A stretch of 64,000 nucleotides of DNA from Pseudomonadota bacterium (lineage in GTDB: Bacteria > Pseudomonadota > Alphaproteobacteria > Sphingomonadales > Sphingomonadaceae), in contig JBCBSU010000001.1 of NCBI GenBank assembly GCA_039818985.1, forward strand, positions 150,367 to 214,366, written 5' to 3'. A model generated the notes under the pieces. It made no database searches. It worked only from the letters and a program-made list of their open reading frames with translations, and was not told where the DNA came from. The position numbers were made by a program, and so were the translations under genes. Of the stretch, positions 40,848 to 49,547 are shown piece by piece (the first letter of the stretch is position 1; each line of letters opens with the position of its first letter).

Positions 40848-41450
40848 CTACGCCTCCAGCTCGACATCCCAGTAGAGCCAGTCGCGCCAGGTTTCGTGGA
40901 GATAGTTGGGCGGGAAGGCGCGGCCACGTTCCTGCAGCTGCCAGTTGGTCGGACGGATCGGCGGCACCATCAGCTTCATATGCGCCTGTTCCGGGGTGCG
41001 ACCGCCCTTTTTCATATTGCAGGGCGAGCAGGCGGTGGCGACATTCTGCCAGGTGGTCTTGCCGCCAAGGCGGCGCGGCACGACATGATCAAAAGTCAGG
41101 TTCTCGGTCGAACCGCAATATTGGCAGGTGAACTTGTCGCGCAGGAACAGGTTGAACCGGGTGAAGGCGGGATATTCCGACGGTTTGACATATTGCTTAA
41201 GCGCAATCACCGATGGGATTTTCATGTCGAGATTGGGGCTGTGCACCTCGCGCTCATAGCTGGAAACGATGTCCACACGGTCGAGGAACACCGCCTTGAT
41301 CGCGGTCTGCCATGGCCACAGGCTGAGCGGATAATAGCTGAGCGGCGTGTAATCGGCATTGAGCACCAGCGCCGGGCAACTGTCCGGGTGGCGCGTCGCA
41401 TCGCTGTGCTTCTCGGCAATGGCACGGTCGATCAGGTCGCTGTGATACAT
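40848..41450 (-). CDS. HNH endonuclease
   Basis: A 200-residue protein: an N-terminal region (ALVLNADYTPLSYYPLSLW, KAVFLDRVDIVSSYE) and an HNH domain with zinc ligands CQYC and CSPC, and the core TFDHVVPRRLGGKTTWQN. This form (about 185-200 residues, opening LVLNADYTPL) is common and conserved in Alphaproteobacteria, so it is probably a housekeeping rather than mobile nuclease. Role unknown. Confidence 0.9.
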   Translation of the reverse strand: MYHSDLIDRAIAEKHSDATRHPDSCPALVLNADYTPLSYYPLSLWPWQTAIKAVFLDRVDIVSSYEREVHSPNLDMKIPSVIALKQYVKPSEYPAFTRFNLFLRDKFTCQYCGSTENLTFDHVVPRRLGGKTTWQNVATACSPCNMKKGGRTPEQAHMKLMVPPIRPTNWQLQERGRAFPPNYLHETWRDWLYWDVELEA

Positions 41451-41784
41451 GGTGTCAGGATCCCCTGCTGGTCATTGGTCTGGGCGTAAAAAAGGGCAAA
41501 AAAAATGCCCGCAAGGCGGACATTATGGCGCTGATATGTGTGGGATATGGGCTTGAGGGACATGCGCTTGAACAGGGGCTCCGGCACGATACTGTGCTCG
41601 GGCCTTGGCAATGCGGGGCTACTGGGCGCAAGCCGGTAATCGACCGATCTGTAGGCGGCCCGTCTGATACCAAATTGCGCCCGGCTGTGCTTCATGCCCG
41701 CAGTGTTAACCTCAAAATCATGACATGCTTATGACGAATCTTGACAGCAATGAATCGTGTTGCCGCAGTGAGGTCAACCCCCCA
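41451..41784. other. Gene-free stretch before the structured element
   Basis: 334 bp with no credible gene. A small hairpin (GGGC-A/T-rich loop-GCCC) occurs near 41491-41505, likely part of the HNH gene leader, and there is a TTGACA hexamer near 41738-41743 with no good -10 after it. An 87-codon minus-strand frame (41432-41695) overlaps the HNH start and has no recognisable features. Confidence 0.5.
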
Positions 41785-42062
41785 AAGCCTTAAATTTATA
41801 CACAGAACGGATTGTGGTATGAGACTATTTGGCTGGTCAACAGGAGGGAAGCGCAGCGCGATGTGGTGCATTGTCCACGCTTTCCGACGCAGTGAGAAGC
41901 CAAATAGGCCATATCCTGAGCCTTTGGCTCAGGACGTCCAAATGGCTTTGACCTGCTGCAAAACCGCTCTTGGACGTGCCACCGGCACGCCCTGCGGACG
42001 GTTTCACAACATCTCTGCGCCATTTGGACGCCACAACCGCCCTGTGTATAAATTTAAGGCTT
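41785..42062. repeat. 278-bp MITE-like element with perfect 21-bp terminal inverted repeats
   Basis: Ends 41785-41805 and 42042-42062 are perfect 21-bp complements (core TTAAATTTATACACAG). They extend inward with one mismatch pair and one bulge (41808-41818 with 42031-42039). Inside are three adjacent arms. Arm A is CTATTTGGCT (41825-41834) with 41898-41907, containing a GTGG/CCAC hairpin (41863-41878). Arm B is a 9-bp hairpin, 41914-41922 with 41926-41934. Arm C is CGTCCAAATGGC (41935-41946) with 42019-42030, containing AAACCG/CGGTTT and CGTGCC/GGCACG hairpins. No TSD was found and no coding capacity. It is either a non-autonomous transposable element or a structured RNA; copies elsewhere would decide. 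Confidence 0.8.
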
Positions 42063-42120
42063 CTCGACAAAATATGGGGAGAAATATCGTCACACCATAC
42101 CGCCGGTTGAATCTTTTCTC

Positions 42121-42972
42121 ATGACCCTGCGCACCCGTTTTGCACCCAGCCCGACCGGCCATCTGCATATCGGCCATGGCTATGCCGCGCTGATGGTCGA
42201 GGCTGAGGCACGGCGTCTCGGTGCCGCTGTGACCTTGCGCATCGAGGACACCGATGCCACCCGCTGCAGGCCCGCATTCACCGAGGCGATTATCGAAGAC
42301 CTGACCTGGCTGGGCTTTGGCTGGGACCGGCTGGTGGTGCAGTCGGAGCGGCTGGCGCATTATGATGCGGCGATCACCCGGCTGGCGGCGGACGGCCTGG
42401 CCTATCGCTGTTTCTGTTCGCGCAAGGAGGTTGCCGCGGCGGCGACTAAAACCGGACCTGAGGGGCCGCTATACCCTGGCACCTGCCGTGGTCTCGATCC
42501 GGATGTCGCTGCAGCACGCGCCGAGATCGAACCATATGGCTGGCGCTTTGATCATCGCGCGGCGATGAACCGCTATGGGCGGCTCAGCTGGCGGGACAGT
42601 GACGGGGTGGCGCATATAGCCGAGCCTGGCCTGCTCGGCGATGTCCTGCTCGCCAGCCGTGACCGGCCCGCCAGCTATCATCTCGCTGTCGTCGTCGACG
42701 ATGCTGCCGATGCGATCAGCCATGTCGTGCGCGGTGCCGACCTGTTGCTGGCCACCCATATCCACCGGCTGTTGCAGGCAGCGCTCGGCCTCGCCACGCC
42801 AGTCTATCACCACCATAAGCTGCTGCTCGACAGCGATGGCCGCAAGCTTGCCAAATCGCGTGTCTCAATGGCGCTGACGACGCTGCGGCAATCGGGGGTT
42901 GAGGCAATAGCATTGCGCCGTGATCTCATGGAAAAGCGTTTTCCTGCTGGCATTACGCTGCAAACACCCTAA
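42121..42972 (+). CDS. gluQ: Glutamyl-Q tRNA(Asp) synthetase
   Basis: A 283-residue truncated glutamyl-tRNA synthetase paralogue lacking the anticodon-binding domain. Motifs are HLHIGH (class I HIGH, ~14-19) and KLAKS (KMSKS equivalent, ~244-248), with Cys residues CFCSR and YPGTCRG for the zinc site. It attaches glutamate to queuosine at position 34 of tRNA(Asp). The start ATG 42121 lies 58 bases past the structured element, so the element may sit in its promoter region. Confidence 0.93.
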   Translation: MTLRTRFAPSPTGHLHIGHGYAALMVEAEARRLGAAVTLRIEDTDATRCRPAFTEAIIEDLTWLGFGWDRLVVQSERLAHYDAAITRLAADGLAYRCFCSRKEVAAAATKTGPEGPLYPGTCRGLDPDVAAARAEIEPYGWRFDHRAAMNRYGRLSWRDSDGVAHIAEPGLLGDVLLASRDRPASYHLAVVVDDAADAISHVVRGADLLLATHIHRLLQAALGLATPVYHHHKLLLDSDGRKLAKSRVSMALTTLRQSGVEAIALRRDLMEKRFPAGITLQTP

Positions 42973-42981
42973 ATGGTGAGC

Positions 42982-43203
42982 ATGAATATTATCCTCGTCA
43001 TCGCCTTTATCGCTCTTGCCGGCATGGTCGTCTTCGCGCTTGTGCGCGGGCTGATCGCCTTCTTGCAGATGACCAAGGAAGATCTGGAAAATCCCGGGAT
43101 CACCCGCAGCCACCAGATGCAGAACAAGATGATGTTTGCCCGCGTCAAATATCAGGCCATGGCGGTGGGTGTCCTGGTGCTGTTGATGCTGTTCGCGCAA
43201 TAG
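42982..43203 (+). CDS. HIG1-domain-like two-helix membrane protein
   Basis: A 73-residue protein (76 if begun at ATG 42973) with two transmembrane helices (IILVIAFIALAGMVVFALV and YQAMAVGVLVLLMLF) joined by a basic loop (SHQMQNKMMFARVKYQ). This is the HIG1/"twin transmembrane" pattern linked to respiratory complexes in other organisms. It is 9 bases after gluQ and 47 bases before the adenosyltransferase gene, so it is part of a probable gluQ-hig1-pduO-egtBD run. Confidence 0.8.
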   Translation: MNIILVIAFIALAGMVVFALVRGLIAFLQMTKEDLENPGITRSHQMQNKMMFARVKYQAMAVGVLVLLMLFAQ

Positions 43204-43250
43204 GCCATAGCTGGCGCAGCCCATAAACACTTACCGACAAGGCGCGCAGC

Positions 43251-43844
43251 ATGGTCAAACTCAACAAGATTTATACCCGCACCGGCGATGATGGCACCAC
43301 CGGTCTTGTCGACGGCAGCCGTGTCGCCAAATCCCATGTCCGCATGGAAGCGATTGGAGATGTCGATGAGCTCAACAGCCTGATCGGGGTGGCCCTGGTC
43401 GAGATTGCCAATGAAACATCCGCCGAAATCGCCCAGGCGGATATACCCAGGGCATTGCGGCGTATCCAGAACGATCTGTTCGACCTCGGCGCGGATATTG
43501 CGACGCCGGGCGATGATTTCGCGCCGTCGGATATGGCGCTGCGCATGGTATCGGCACAGACCAAATGGCTGGAACTGGAGATTGACCGGATCAATGACCA
43601 GCTTGAGCCGCTGACGAGCTTCATCCTGCCTGGTGGCAGTCACGCCGCTGCTGCGGTGCATGTTGCCCGTGCAACGGCGCGGCGCGCCGAGCGCCGCATC
43701 GTTGCGCTGCACGATGCGGAAAGCATCAACCCGGCGGCATCGGCCTATATCAACCGGCTTTCGGACTTTCTTTTCGTTCTGGCGCGCTTTATCAACAGGG
43801 CGAGTGGTGGCGATCCGCTCTGGGTGCCCGGCGCGTCGCGTTAG
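43251..43844 (+). CDS. Cob(I)alamin adenosyltransferase, PduO type
   Basis: A 197-residue protein with the PduO signature: YTRTGDDGTTGLVDG at the N-terminus (ATP binding), IGDVDELNS, RIQNDLFDLGADIATP and ARATARRAERR. It makes adenosylcobalamin from cobalamin. B12-dependent methionine synthase is encoded at 3899-7720, but that enzyme uses methylcobalamin, so the adenosyl form must serve another enzyme. It lies 64 bases before egtB. Confidence 0.93.
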   Translation: MVKLNKIYTRTGDDGTTGLVDGSRVAKSHVRMEAIGDVDELNSLIGVALVEIANETSAEIAQADIPRALRRIQNDLFDLGADIATPGDDFAPSDMALRMVSAQTKWLELEIDRINDQLEPLTSFILPGGSHAAAAVHVARATARRAERRIVALHDAESINPAASAYINRLSDFLFVLARFINRASGGDPLWVPGASR

Positions 43845-43908
43845 AGAAGGGGCATTGAGAGGCAAGCCGACCGGCATGAGGCGGGTCGGCGCGGATAAGG
43901 GGAATGCT

Positions 43909-45222
43909 ATGTCCGCGCAAGGTGCAAAGCTGAGAGTGGTTGGCGATGGCCCGGCGCATGCCGGTAATATGGCCGATGGCTATGCCTCCATCCGGGCCTT
44001 GACCAATGCCCTGACCGGGCCGCTGAGCGATGCCGATGCCACAGTGCAGTCGATGGAAGATGCCTCACCGGCGAAATGGCATCTGGCGCATACCAGCTGG
44101 TTTTTCGAGACCTTTTTGCTGCGTGATCATCTGCCCGGCTATCGGGCCTTTGACGATGATTTTGCCTATCTGTTCAACAGTTATTATGAAGCCGAGGGCG
44201 TGCGCCATGCCCGGCCTGCGCGGGGCATGATCACCCGGCCCTCGCTGGATCGGGTGCGCGATTACCGCGCTCATGTCGACGCGGCGATGGCACCGCTGCT
44301 CGAATCCGATGATCCGGATATCACTGCGCTGCTTACGCTCGGCATGCATCACGAACAGCAGCATCAGGAGCTGCTGCTCACCGATATCAAGCATCTGTTC
44401 GCGCAGAACCCGTGCATGCCGGCGATCTGGGACGCGCTTCCCGGGACCAGCAGCGCCAGCGCGCTGCGCTGGCATCAGCATGAAGGCGGTTGCGTGGCCA
44501 TCGGCCATGAGGGTGACGCTTTTGCCTTTGATTGCGAGGGGCCGCGCCATGAGCAATTGCTCCAGCCTTTTGCCATTGCCTCACGCCCCGTCACCAATGG
44601 CGAGTGGCGCGCCTTTATCGCCGATGGCGGCTATCAGGACCATCGTCACTGGCTCTCCGATGGCTGGGCCTGGGTGCAGGAAAATGCCATATCCGCACCG
44701 CTTTACTGGTGGCAGGATGACGCATCCTGGCAGCTGTTCACCCTGTCGGGATTACAGCCCCTGCATGATGATGCGCCGGTGACGCATATCAGCCTTTATG
44801 AAGCCGATGCCTATGCTAGCTGGGCCGCCCGGACATTGGGTGCCGAATGGCAGGGCGCGCGGCTGCCGACCGAGGCCGAATGGGAGACGGCGATGCGCGA
44901 TGCGGATCCGCTCGCCGGGCAGCAGCTCGACGATGCCGGACCGGTGCATCCGGCAATGCCGGTGCCCGATGATGCCGGGTTGATTGCACCTTTTGGTTCG
45001 GTCTGGGAATGGACTGGCAGCGCCTATCGCCCCTATCCACGCTTCGTACCGGCGGAAGGCGCAGTCGGCGAATATAATGGCAAGTTCATGAGCGGCCAGT
45101 TCGTGCTCAAGGGCGGCAGCTGCGCCACCCCGCGCGGCCATCTGCGCCACAGCTATCGCAACTTCTTCTATCCGCATCAACGCTGGCAATTTACCGGTGT
45201 TCGGCTGGCGCGTGATCTCTGA
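43909..45222 (+). CDS. egtB: Ergothioneine sulfoxide synthase EgtB
   Basis: A 437-residue protein with an N-terminal DinB-like iron-binding domain and a C-terminal FGE-sulfatase domain. Iron-ligand histidines are visible in KWHLAHTSWFF and HHEQQHQELL. The C-terminal part has RPVTNGEWRAFIADGGY, RLPTEAEWE, GSVWEWTGSAY and the end FTGVRLAR. It joins N-alpha-trimethylhistidine to a thiol (cysteine or gamma-glutamylcysteine) and oxidises it. ATG 43909 has a AAGGGG ribosome site; the frame upstream overlaps the adenosyltransferase gene. EgtC and EgtE are not nearby. Confidence 0.93.
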   Translation: MSAQGAKLRVVGDGPAHAGNMADGYASIRALTNALTGPLSDADATVQSMEDASPAKWHLAHTSWFFETFLLRDHLPGYRAFDDDFAYLFNSYYEAEGVRHARPARGMITRPSLDRVRDYRAHVDAAMAPLLESDDPDITALLTLGMHHEQQHQELLLTDIKHLFAQNPCMPAIWDALPGTSSASALRWHQHEGGCVAIGHEGDAFAFDCEGPRHEQLLQPFAIASRPVTNGEWRAFIADGGYQDHRHWLSDGWAWVQENAISAPLYWWQDDASWQLFTLSGLQPLHDDAPVTHISLYEADAYASWAARTLGAEWQGARLPTEAEWETAMRDADPLAGQQLDDAGPVHPAMPVPDDAGLIAPFGSVWEWTGSAYRPYPRFVPAEGAVGEYNGKFMSGQFVLKGGSCATPRGHLRHSYRNFFYPHQRWQFTGVRLARDL

Positions 45223-45281
45223 GAACTTCCCGGCTCTCGCTACTTTCCCCTCTCGCAGACAATCCCCCGATCAGGAGCATC

Positions 45282-46277
45282 ATGTCGACATCGTCAAGCG
45301 CCAGCAAAGCTGCACCCTATATGGTTTCACAGGATGTCGATCCCGGATTTCACCAGGCGGTGATGGACTGTTTTCGCAACACCAGGCGCCGCGCCATCCC
45401 GGCACGCTGGCTCTATGACCAGGCCGGATCAGAGCTGTTCGAGGCGATCACCGAACTGCCAGAATATTATCCCACCCGCACCGAGACGGCGTTGCTGGAA
45501 AAGCATTGCCCGGATGCGGTGGAGATAACCGGCAAGGGCGGGTGTGTGGTGGAATTCGGCTCCGGTTCCTCAACCAAAACGCCGCATCTGCTTCGCGCGG
45601 TACAGCCAGACAGCTATGTGCCGATCGATATCAGTGGCGATTTCCTGCGCCAATCGGCATCGGCACTGGCGGTGGACTTCCCCGCTGTCGACGTGTTGCC
45701 GCTTGAGGGTGATTTCATGGGCGAGCTGACCTTGCCGGAAGGCTGTGCCGGGCAGCGGCGACTGGGCTTCTTCCCGGGATCGACCATCGGCAATATGGTG
45801 GCGCGTACCTCTGTTGACCTGTTGCGCTCGATGCGCCGGACGCTGGGCACCGGGGCATATCTGCTGATCGGTATGGACCGGATCAAGTCGCCCGATATCC
45901 TCGTCCCCGCCTATGATGACAGCCAGGGCGTCACCGCTGCGTTCAATTATAATCTGCTGCGGCGGATCAATGCCGAGCTGGACGGCAGCATTGCGGTCGA
46001 GCAGTTCCGCCATGTCGCCCGCTGGAATGACGAACATGCGCGCATCGAAATGCATCTGGAAGCACAGGCGGACATGCACTTCGAGGTCGCGGGCGAACGC
46101 TTCACCATGACCCGGGGTGAGACGATTCATACCGAAAACAGCCACAAATATGGTCCGCGCGATGCGCGCCTGATGCTGCGTGCAGGCGGCTGGGTACCGG
46201 TGGCTGAGTGGACCGATCCGAAAGACTGGTTCGCGCTGATCCTGGCGGAAGCCCGGCCCTATCAGACCGCCCCCTGA
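45282..46277 (+). CDS. egtD: L-histidine N-alpha-methyltransferase EgtD
   Basis: A 331-residue SAM-dependent enzyme that trimethylates histidine, the first step of ergothioneine synthesis. Visible: PARWLYDQAGSELFEAITEL at the N-terminus, SAM motif VVEFGSGSSTKT, FFPGSTIGNM, LIGMDRIKSPD, FNYNLLRRINAELD and the C-terminal RGETIHTENSHKY. The ribosome site AGGAG precedes ATG 45282. It lies 59 bases after egtB. Two-gene egtB-egtD clusters are usual outside actinobacteria. Confidence 0.95.
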   Translation: MSTSSSASKAAPYMVSQDVDPGFHQAVMDCFRNTRRRAIPARWLYDQAGSELFEAITELPEYYPTRTETALLEKHCPDAVEITGKGGCVVEFGSGSSTKTPHLLRAVQPDSYVPIDISGDFLRQSASALAVDFPAVDVLPLEGDFMGELTLPEGCAGQRRLGFFPGSTIGNMVARTSVDLLRSMRRTLGTGAYLLIGMDRIKSPDILVPAYDDSQGVTAAFNYNLLRRINAELDGSIAVEQFRHVARWNDEHARIEMHLEAQADMHFEVAGERFTMTRGETIHTENSHKYGPRDARLMLRAGGWVPVAEWTDPKDWFALILAEARPYQTAP

Positions 46278-46283
46278 TCCGGG

Positions 46284-47378
46284 CTATCCGTCGGCGGAGC
46301 GGCGCTGGACATAGGCGCGCCAGACGGTCGGCCACTGCCACACGCCGCGGCATTCATCCATGGCACTGGCCTCGAACAGGCGGAACATGTCGCCGTCCCA
46401 GACATAGCTCTGGCCGCTGCCGCAATCGCCAAGACCACGGCCCTTGGCATAGCTGCCCAAAATGCCTTCCTGCTCATTATAATAAGGGTTGACCAGCAAT
46501 GGCCTGTCGGGGTTGGCGCTCCATGCCGGGCGATAGTCGAAGCGCGCCGGTGCAAAGCGCCATTCGGCATCGTCGTCGCTGCGGTCGCGCCGGGCAATAT
46601 AGGGCAGAGCGCTGACATTATAGGCGCCGATGCCGCATTCGATCATGACCAGCGCCACTTGTTCCTCATCGCTCTGGCTGAGCGGCTGGGCCCGGTCGTC
46701 AAATGATTCGTCATCATTGCGGCGCTGTTCGTCGCAACCCGATGTTGCGGCCAGTTCGCGTATCGCTTTGCGACCGGGCAGCTTTTCAAACCGTGCTGGC
46801 GCGATCTGGGTGACAACGGGTAATATCTCGGCCTTGCCGCGATAGCTGCGGCGTCCGCGCGCGACGATGGCATCGCTGGTGCCGGTACGGCCCTGCTCGG
46901 CATCCATGCGGCGCAGAGCCGCCGCCGACCCCTTGAGCGAGATGCGCGCCAATATGATCGGCGCAACGCCGGGCGTGGCGTTGACCACCGTGGCCTGCCT
47001 GCCTCCGGCAATGGCACGGGCGGCTTTCAGCGCACGCGATGGGGCTATTATGAAGCGGCCATCGCTGTCCACTTCGCCTTCGGCGAGCTTACGGCCATCG
47101 ACGAGCAGGCCGACCCGTGCGACATCGGGATCGCGCAGCCGCACCACGACGCGGAAATACCCCACCTGTCCCGCCTGACGCTGGATCAACAGTGTCGCCG
47201 GCTGGTCGAGGCGGAAATCGGAAGCCAGTGCATTGGCCTCGCAGCTGGCGATATTGTCACAGGCGATATGCCAATTGTCATAGCCCTGATTCGGTCCCGG
47301 CTGCGGACCGGCACTGGCTGGCTGGGCCTGGGCGGCGGCAAGCAGGGCAAGAAAAAACAGGCTGGGCATGTGAGACAT
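46284..47378 (-). CDS. Exported DUF1176-family protein
   Basis: A 364-residue protein with a signal peptide (to about AQPASAGP). Family segments are YDNWHIACDNIASCEA near the start and the C-terminal Cys-rich end with LGDCGSGQSYVWDGDMFRL and MDECRGV...WRAYV. Four or more Cys may form disulfides. Periplasmic; function unknown. Convergent with egtD (6 bases apart) and divergent from the dehydrogenase gene. Confidence 0.85.
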   Translation of the reverse strand: MSHMPSLFFLALLAAAQAQPASAGPQPGPNQGYDNWHIACDNIASCEANALASDFRLDQPATLLIQRQAGQVGYFRVVVRLRDPDVARVGLLVDGRKLAEGEVDSDGRFIIAPSRALKAARAIAGGRQATVVNATPGVAPIILARISLKGSAAALRRMDAEQGRTGTSDAIVARGRRSYRGKAEILPVVTQIAPARFEKLPGRKAIRELAATSGCDEQRRNDDESFDDRAQPLSQSDEEQVALVMIECGIGAYNVSALPYIARRDRSDDDAEWRFAPARFDYRPAWSANPDRPLLVNPYYNEQEGILGSYAKGRGLGDCGSGQSYVWDGDMFRLFEASAMDECRGVWQWPTVWRAYVQRRSADG

Positions 47379-47438
47379 TCTAGCGCCGTCAATCCAGATC
47401 GGCTAGGGGCTGCGGACAAAGGCAAAACGGAGTCTAAT

Positions 47439-48308
47439 ATGAGCAGCATTGCGGTTATCGGTGCCGGACAAATGGGGGCGGGAATTGCGCAGGTGAGCGC
47501 CCAGTCAGGCTATCATGTGATGCTTTCTGATCGCGAGATCGGCATCGCCGAAAAGGCCAAGCAGTTTATCGAGCGCCAACTTTCCCGTGCGGTCCAAAAA
47601 GGCAAGATCGAGGCGCAACAGGCCAGTGTGACGCTCGATCGTATCACCCCGGTGGGCAGCTATGAACCGATGGCTTCGGCCGAGCTGGTGATCGAGGCGG
47701 CCACCGAGCGTGAAGATATCAAGCGGGCGATTTTCGACGAAGTCGGCAAGGTGCTCGGGCACCAGGCGGTGCTCGCGAGCAATACCTCATCAATCCCGAT
47801 CACCCGCATGGCTCAGGCTTCGCCCGATGCGGAGCGCTTTGTCGGAGTGCATTTCTTCAACCCGGTGCCGGTCATGGGTCTGATCGAGCTTATCCGCGGA
47901 CTTGCGACTTCCGGCCAGACGGTGGAAAAGGTCGAGCATTATGCCGCCGCCATCGGCAAGAAGGTGGTGCATGCCAATGACGCGCCGGGCTTCATCGTTA
48001 ACCGCATCCTGCTGCCGATGCTCAACGAAGCGTGCTTTGCGCTGGGCGAGGGCGTGGCGACCATCCCCGATATCGACACCGCCATCACCATGGGCCTCAA
48101 CCACCCGATGGGGCCGCTGACCCTTGCCGATTTTATCGGGCTTGATACCTGTTTGCATATTACCAATGTACTCTATTCCAGCACCGGCGACCCGAAATTC
48201 CGCGCTGCGCCGCTGCTGGTGAAATATGTCGAGGCCGGCTGGCTCGGCCGCAAGACGGGTCGTGGCTTTTACGATTATTCGGGTGACGCACCGGTGCCGA
48301 CGCGGTGA
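47439..48308 (+). CDS. hbd: 3-hydroxybutyryl-CoA dehydrogenase
   Basis: A 289-residue protein: NAD-binding VIGAGQMGAGIAQVSA, catalytic His region GVHFFNPVPVMGLIEL, NDAPGFIVNRIL, MGLNHPMGPLTLADFIGLD and the GRKTGRGFYDY end. It interconverts 3-hydroxyacyl-CoA and 3-oxoacyl-CoA with NAD. ATG 47439 is selected; the frame upstream overlaps the divergent DUF1176 gene. Its stop overlaps the next gene's GTG start. Confidence 0.95.
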   Translation: MSSIAVIGAGQMGAGIAQVSAQSGYHVMLSDREIGIAEKAKQFIERQLSRAVQKGKIEAQQASVTLDRITPVGSYEPMASAELVIEAATEREDIKRAIFDEVGKVLGHQAVLASNTSSIPITRMAQASPDAERFVGVHFFNPVPVMGLIELIRGLATSGQTVEKVEHYAAAIGKKVVHANDAPGFIVNRILLPMLNEACFALGEGVATIPDIDTAITMGLNHPMGPLTLADFIGLDTCLHITNVLYSSTGDPKFRAAPLLVKYVEAGWLGRKTGRGFYDYSGDAPVPTR

Positions 48309-48901
48309 CCGGCTTCGACCGGCAGACACTGGAGTTCTATAGCCGGCAAGCGCCGATCTATACCGCCAGTGGCAAGGGAGGTATAAATCGTGCCCTGCCA
48401 GCATTTGTAACGCTGCTACCGCCCGGCGCGCATATCCTGGAGCTTGGATGCGGCGGCGGGCTGGACGCCGAATATCTTATACAGCGCGGCTTCACCGTCG
48501 ATGCTACCGATGGGGTCGCCGAAATGGCGGCAAAGGCAGAGCGCAGACTGGGCCAGCCGGTACGGGTCATGCGTTTTGATGAACTGGTATCATCGGAGGA
48601 ATATGACGCGGTGCTGGCATCTTACAGCCTGCTGCATGTGCCTTTGACCGAATTGCCCGATATACTGCAACGGGTCTGGTTTGCACTCAAACCGTGCGGA
48701 CATCATCTGGCAATATACAAGGCAGGCGGCACAGAAGGGCGCGACACTTTAGGGCGCTATTTCAATTACGTTTCTCATGAACAGGCGGAGACAGCATATA
48801 AAGCTGCCGGGCCGTGGACGAAGCTGGAAATCGAGGATTTCACAGCCATTGGTTATGATGGCAAAGAGGGGCCGCGTTTAACCATAGTTGCGCAGAAATA
48901 G
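48305..48901 (+). CDS. Class I SAM-dependent methyltransferase
   Basis: A 198-residue protein: SAM motif I HILELGCGGGLDAEYL, motif II-like VDATDGVAEMAAKAE, and DAVLASYSLLHVP as the motif IV region. Substrate unknown; it resembles small UbiE/TehB-like enzymes. The GTG 48305 start is coupled to the dehydrogenase stop (GTGA). The stop is 17 bases before the ExoD-like gene. Confidence 0.88.
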   Translation: MTGFDRQTLEFYSRQAPIYTASGKGGINRALPAFVTLLPPGAHILELGCGGGLDAEYLIQRGFTVDATDGVAEMAAKAERRLGQPVRVMRFDELVSSEEYDAVLASYSLLHVPLTELPDILQRVWFALKPCGHHLAIYKAGGTEGRDTLGRYFNYVSHEQAETAYKAAGPWTKLEIEDFTAIGYDGKEGPRLTIVAQK

Positions 48902-48917
48902 CCTGATCGGACAGCTA

Positions 48918-49547
48918 ATGGACGATGAACCGAACAGCACAGGCCAGAGCCATGCCATTTCCGATATGCTCGATCAGGCGCTGAGTGCCGGCGGGGACAA
49001 TGAAAAAATCTCGATCGGCGATTTGCTGACCGCTTTTTCCAGCCGCGGTTTTGGGCCGTTGCTGCTGCTGTTTGCGCTTGTTGCACTATTGCCGCCACTG
49101 GGCGGTGTGCCGCTGGTTCCGACTACCATGGGGGCACTTATCGGTCTTACTTCGGCGCAGATGCTGTTCGGGGCGAAACATCCCTGGGTGCCGAAATGGC
49201 TGAAGACAAAGGGTGTATCGCGCAAGCTGGTCAAGGCGACACGCGACCGGGGGGGTTCCTGGTTACGCAAGATCGATGCCCTTATCGGTCGGCGCTGGGA
49301 CTGGGCCACAGGGCCCGCCGGCTCCACCATTGCCGGCATCTTGTGTCTCTTGCTGGCGCTGTTGATGCCTCCACTGGAATTGCTGCCCTTTGCGGTTGCC
49401 GTGCCTGCCTCCGCCGTTGCCCTGTTCGGCCTTGCGATTATGGCGCGCGATGGTGTGCTGATGGTGCTCGGCTGGATTGCATCGATAATTATCTTCTTCT
49501 TCCTTATGCCCGCGGCGATTGAAACGATTATCGGCTTTTTCGATTAG
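48918..49547 (+). CDS. ExoD-family membrane protein
   Basis: A 209-residue protein with an N-terminal soluble part (GDNEKISIGDLLTAFSSRG) and about five transmembrane helices (FGPLLLLFALVALLPPLGGV, TTMGALIGLTSAQMLFG, IAGILCLLLALLMPPLELLPF, SAVALFGLAIMARDGVLM, IASIIIFFFLMP). This matches ExoD, linked to exopolysaccharide production in rhizobia. The 3' end overlaps by 4 bases with the convergent SMR gene, whose stop is on the other strand. Confidence 0.88.
   Translation: MDDEPNSTGQSHAISDMLDQALSAGGDNEKISIGDLLTAFSSRGFGPLLLLFALVALLPPLGGVPLVPTTMGALIGLTSAQMLFGAKHPWVPKWLKTKGVSRKLVKATRDRGGSWLRKIDALIGRRWDWATGPAGSTIAGILCLLLALLMPPLELLPFAVAVPASAVALFGLAIMARDGVLMVLGWIASIIIFFFLMPAAIETIIGFFD

Noticed and set aside
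41741-42124. 127-codon open frame across the structured element
   Set aside because: It crosses the inverted repeats and hairpins, has no domain or ribosome site, and its composition reflects the repeat DNA.
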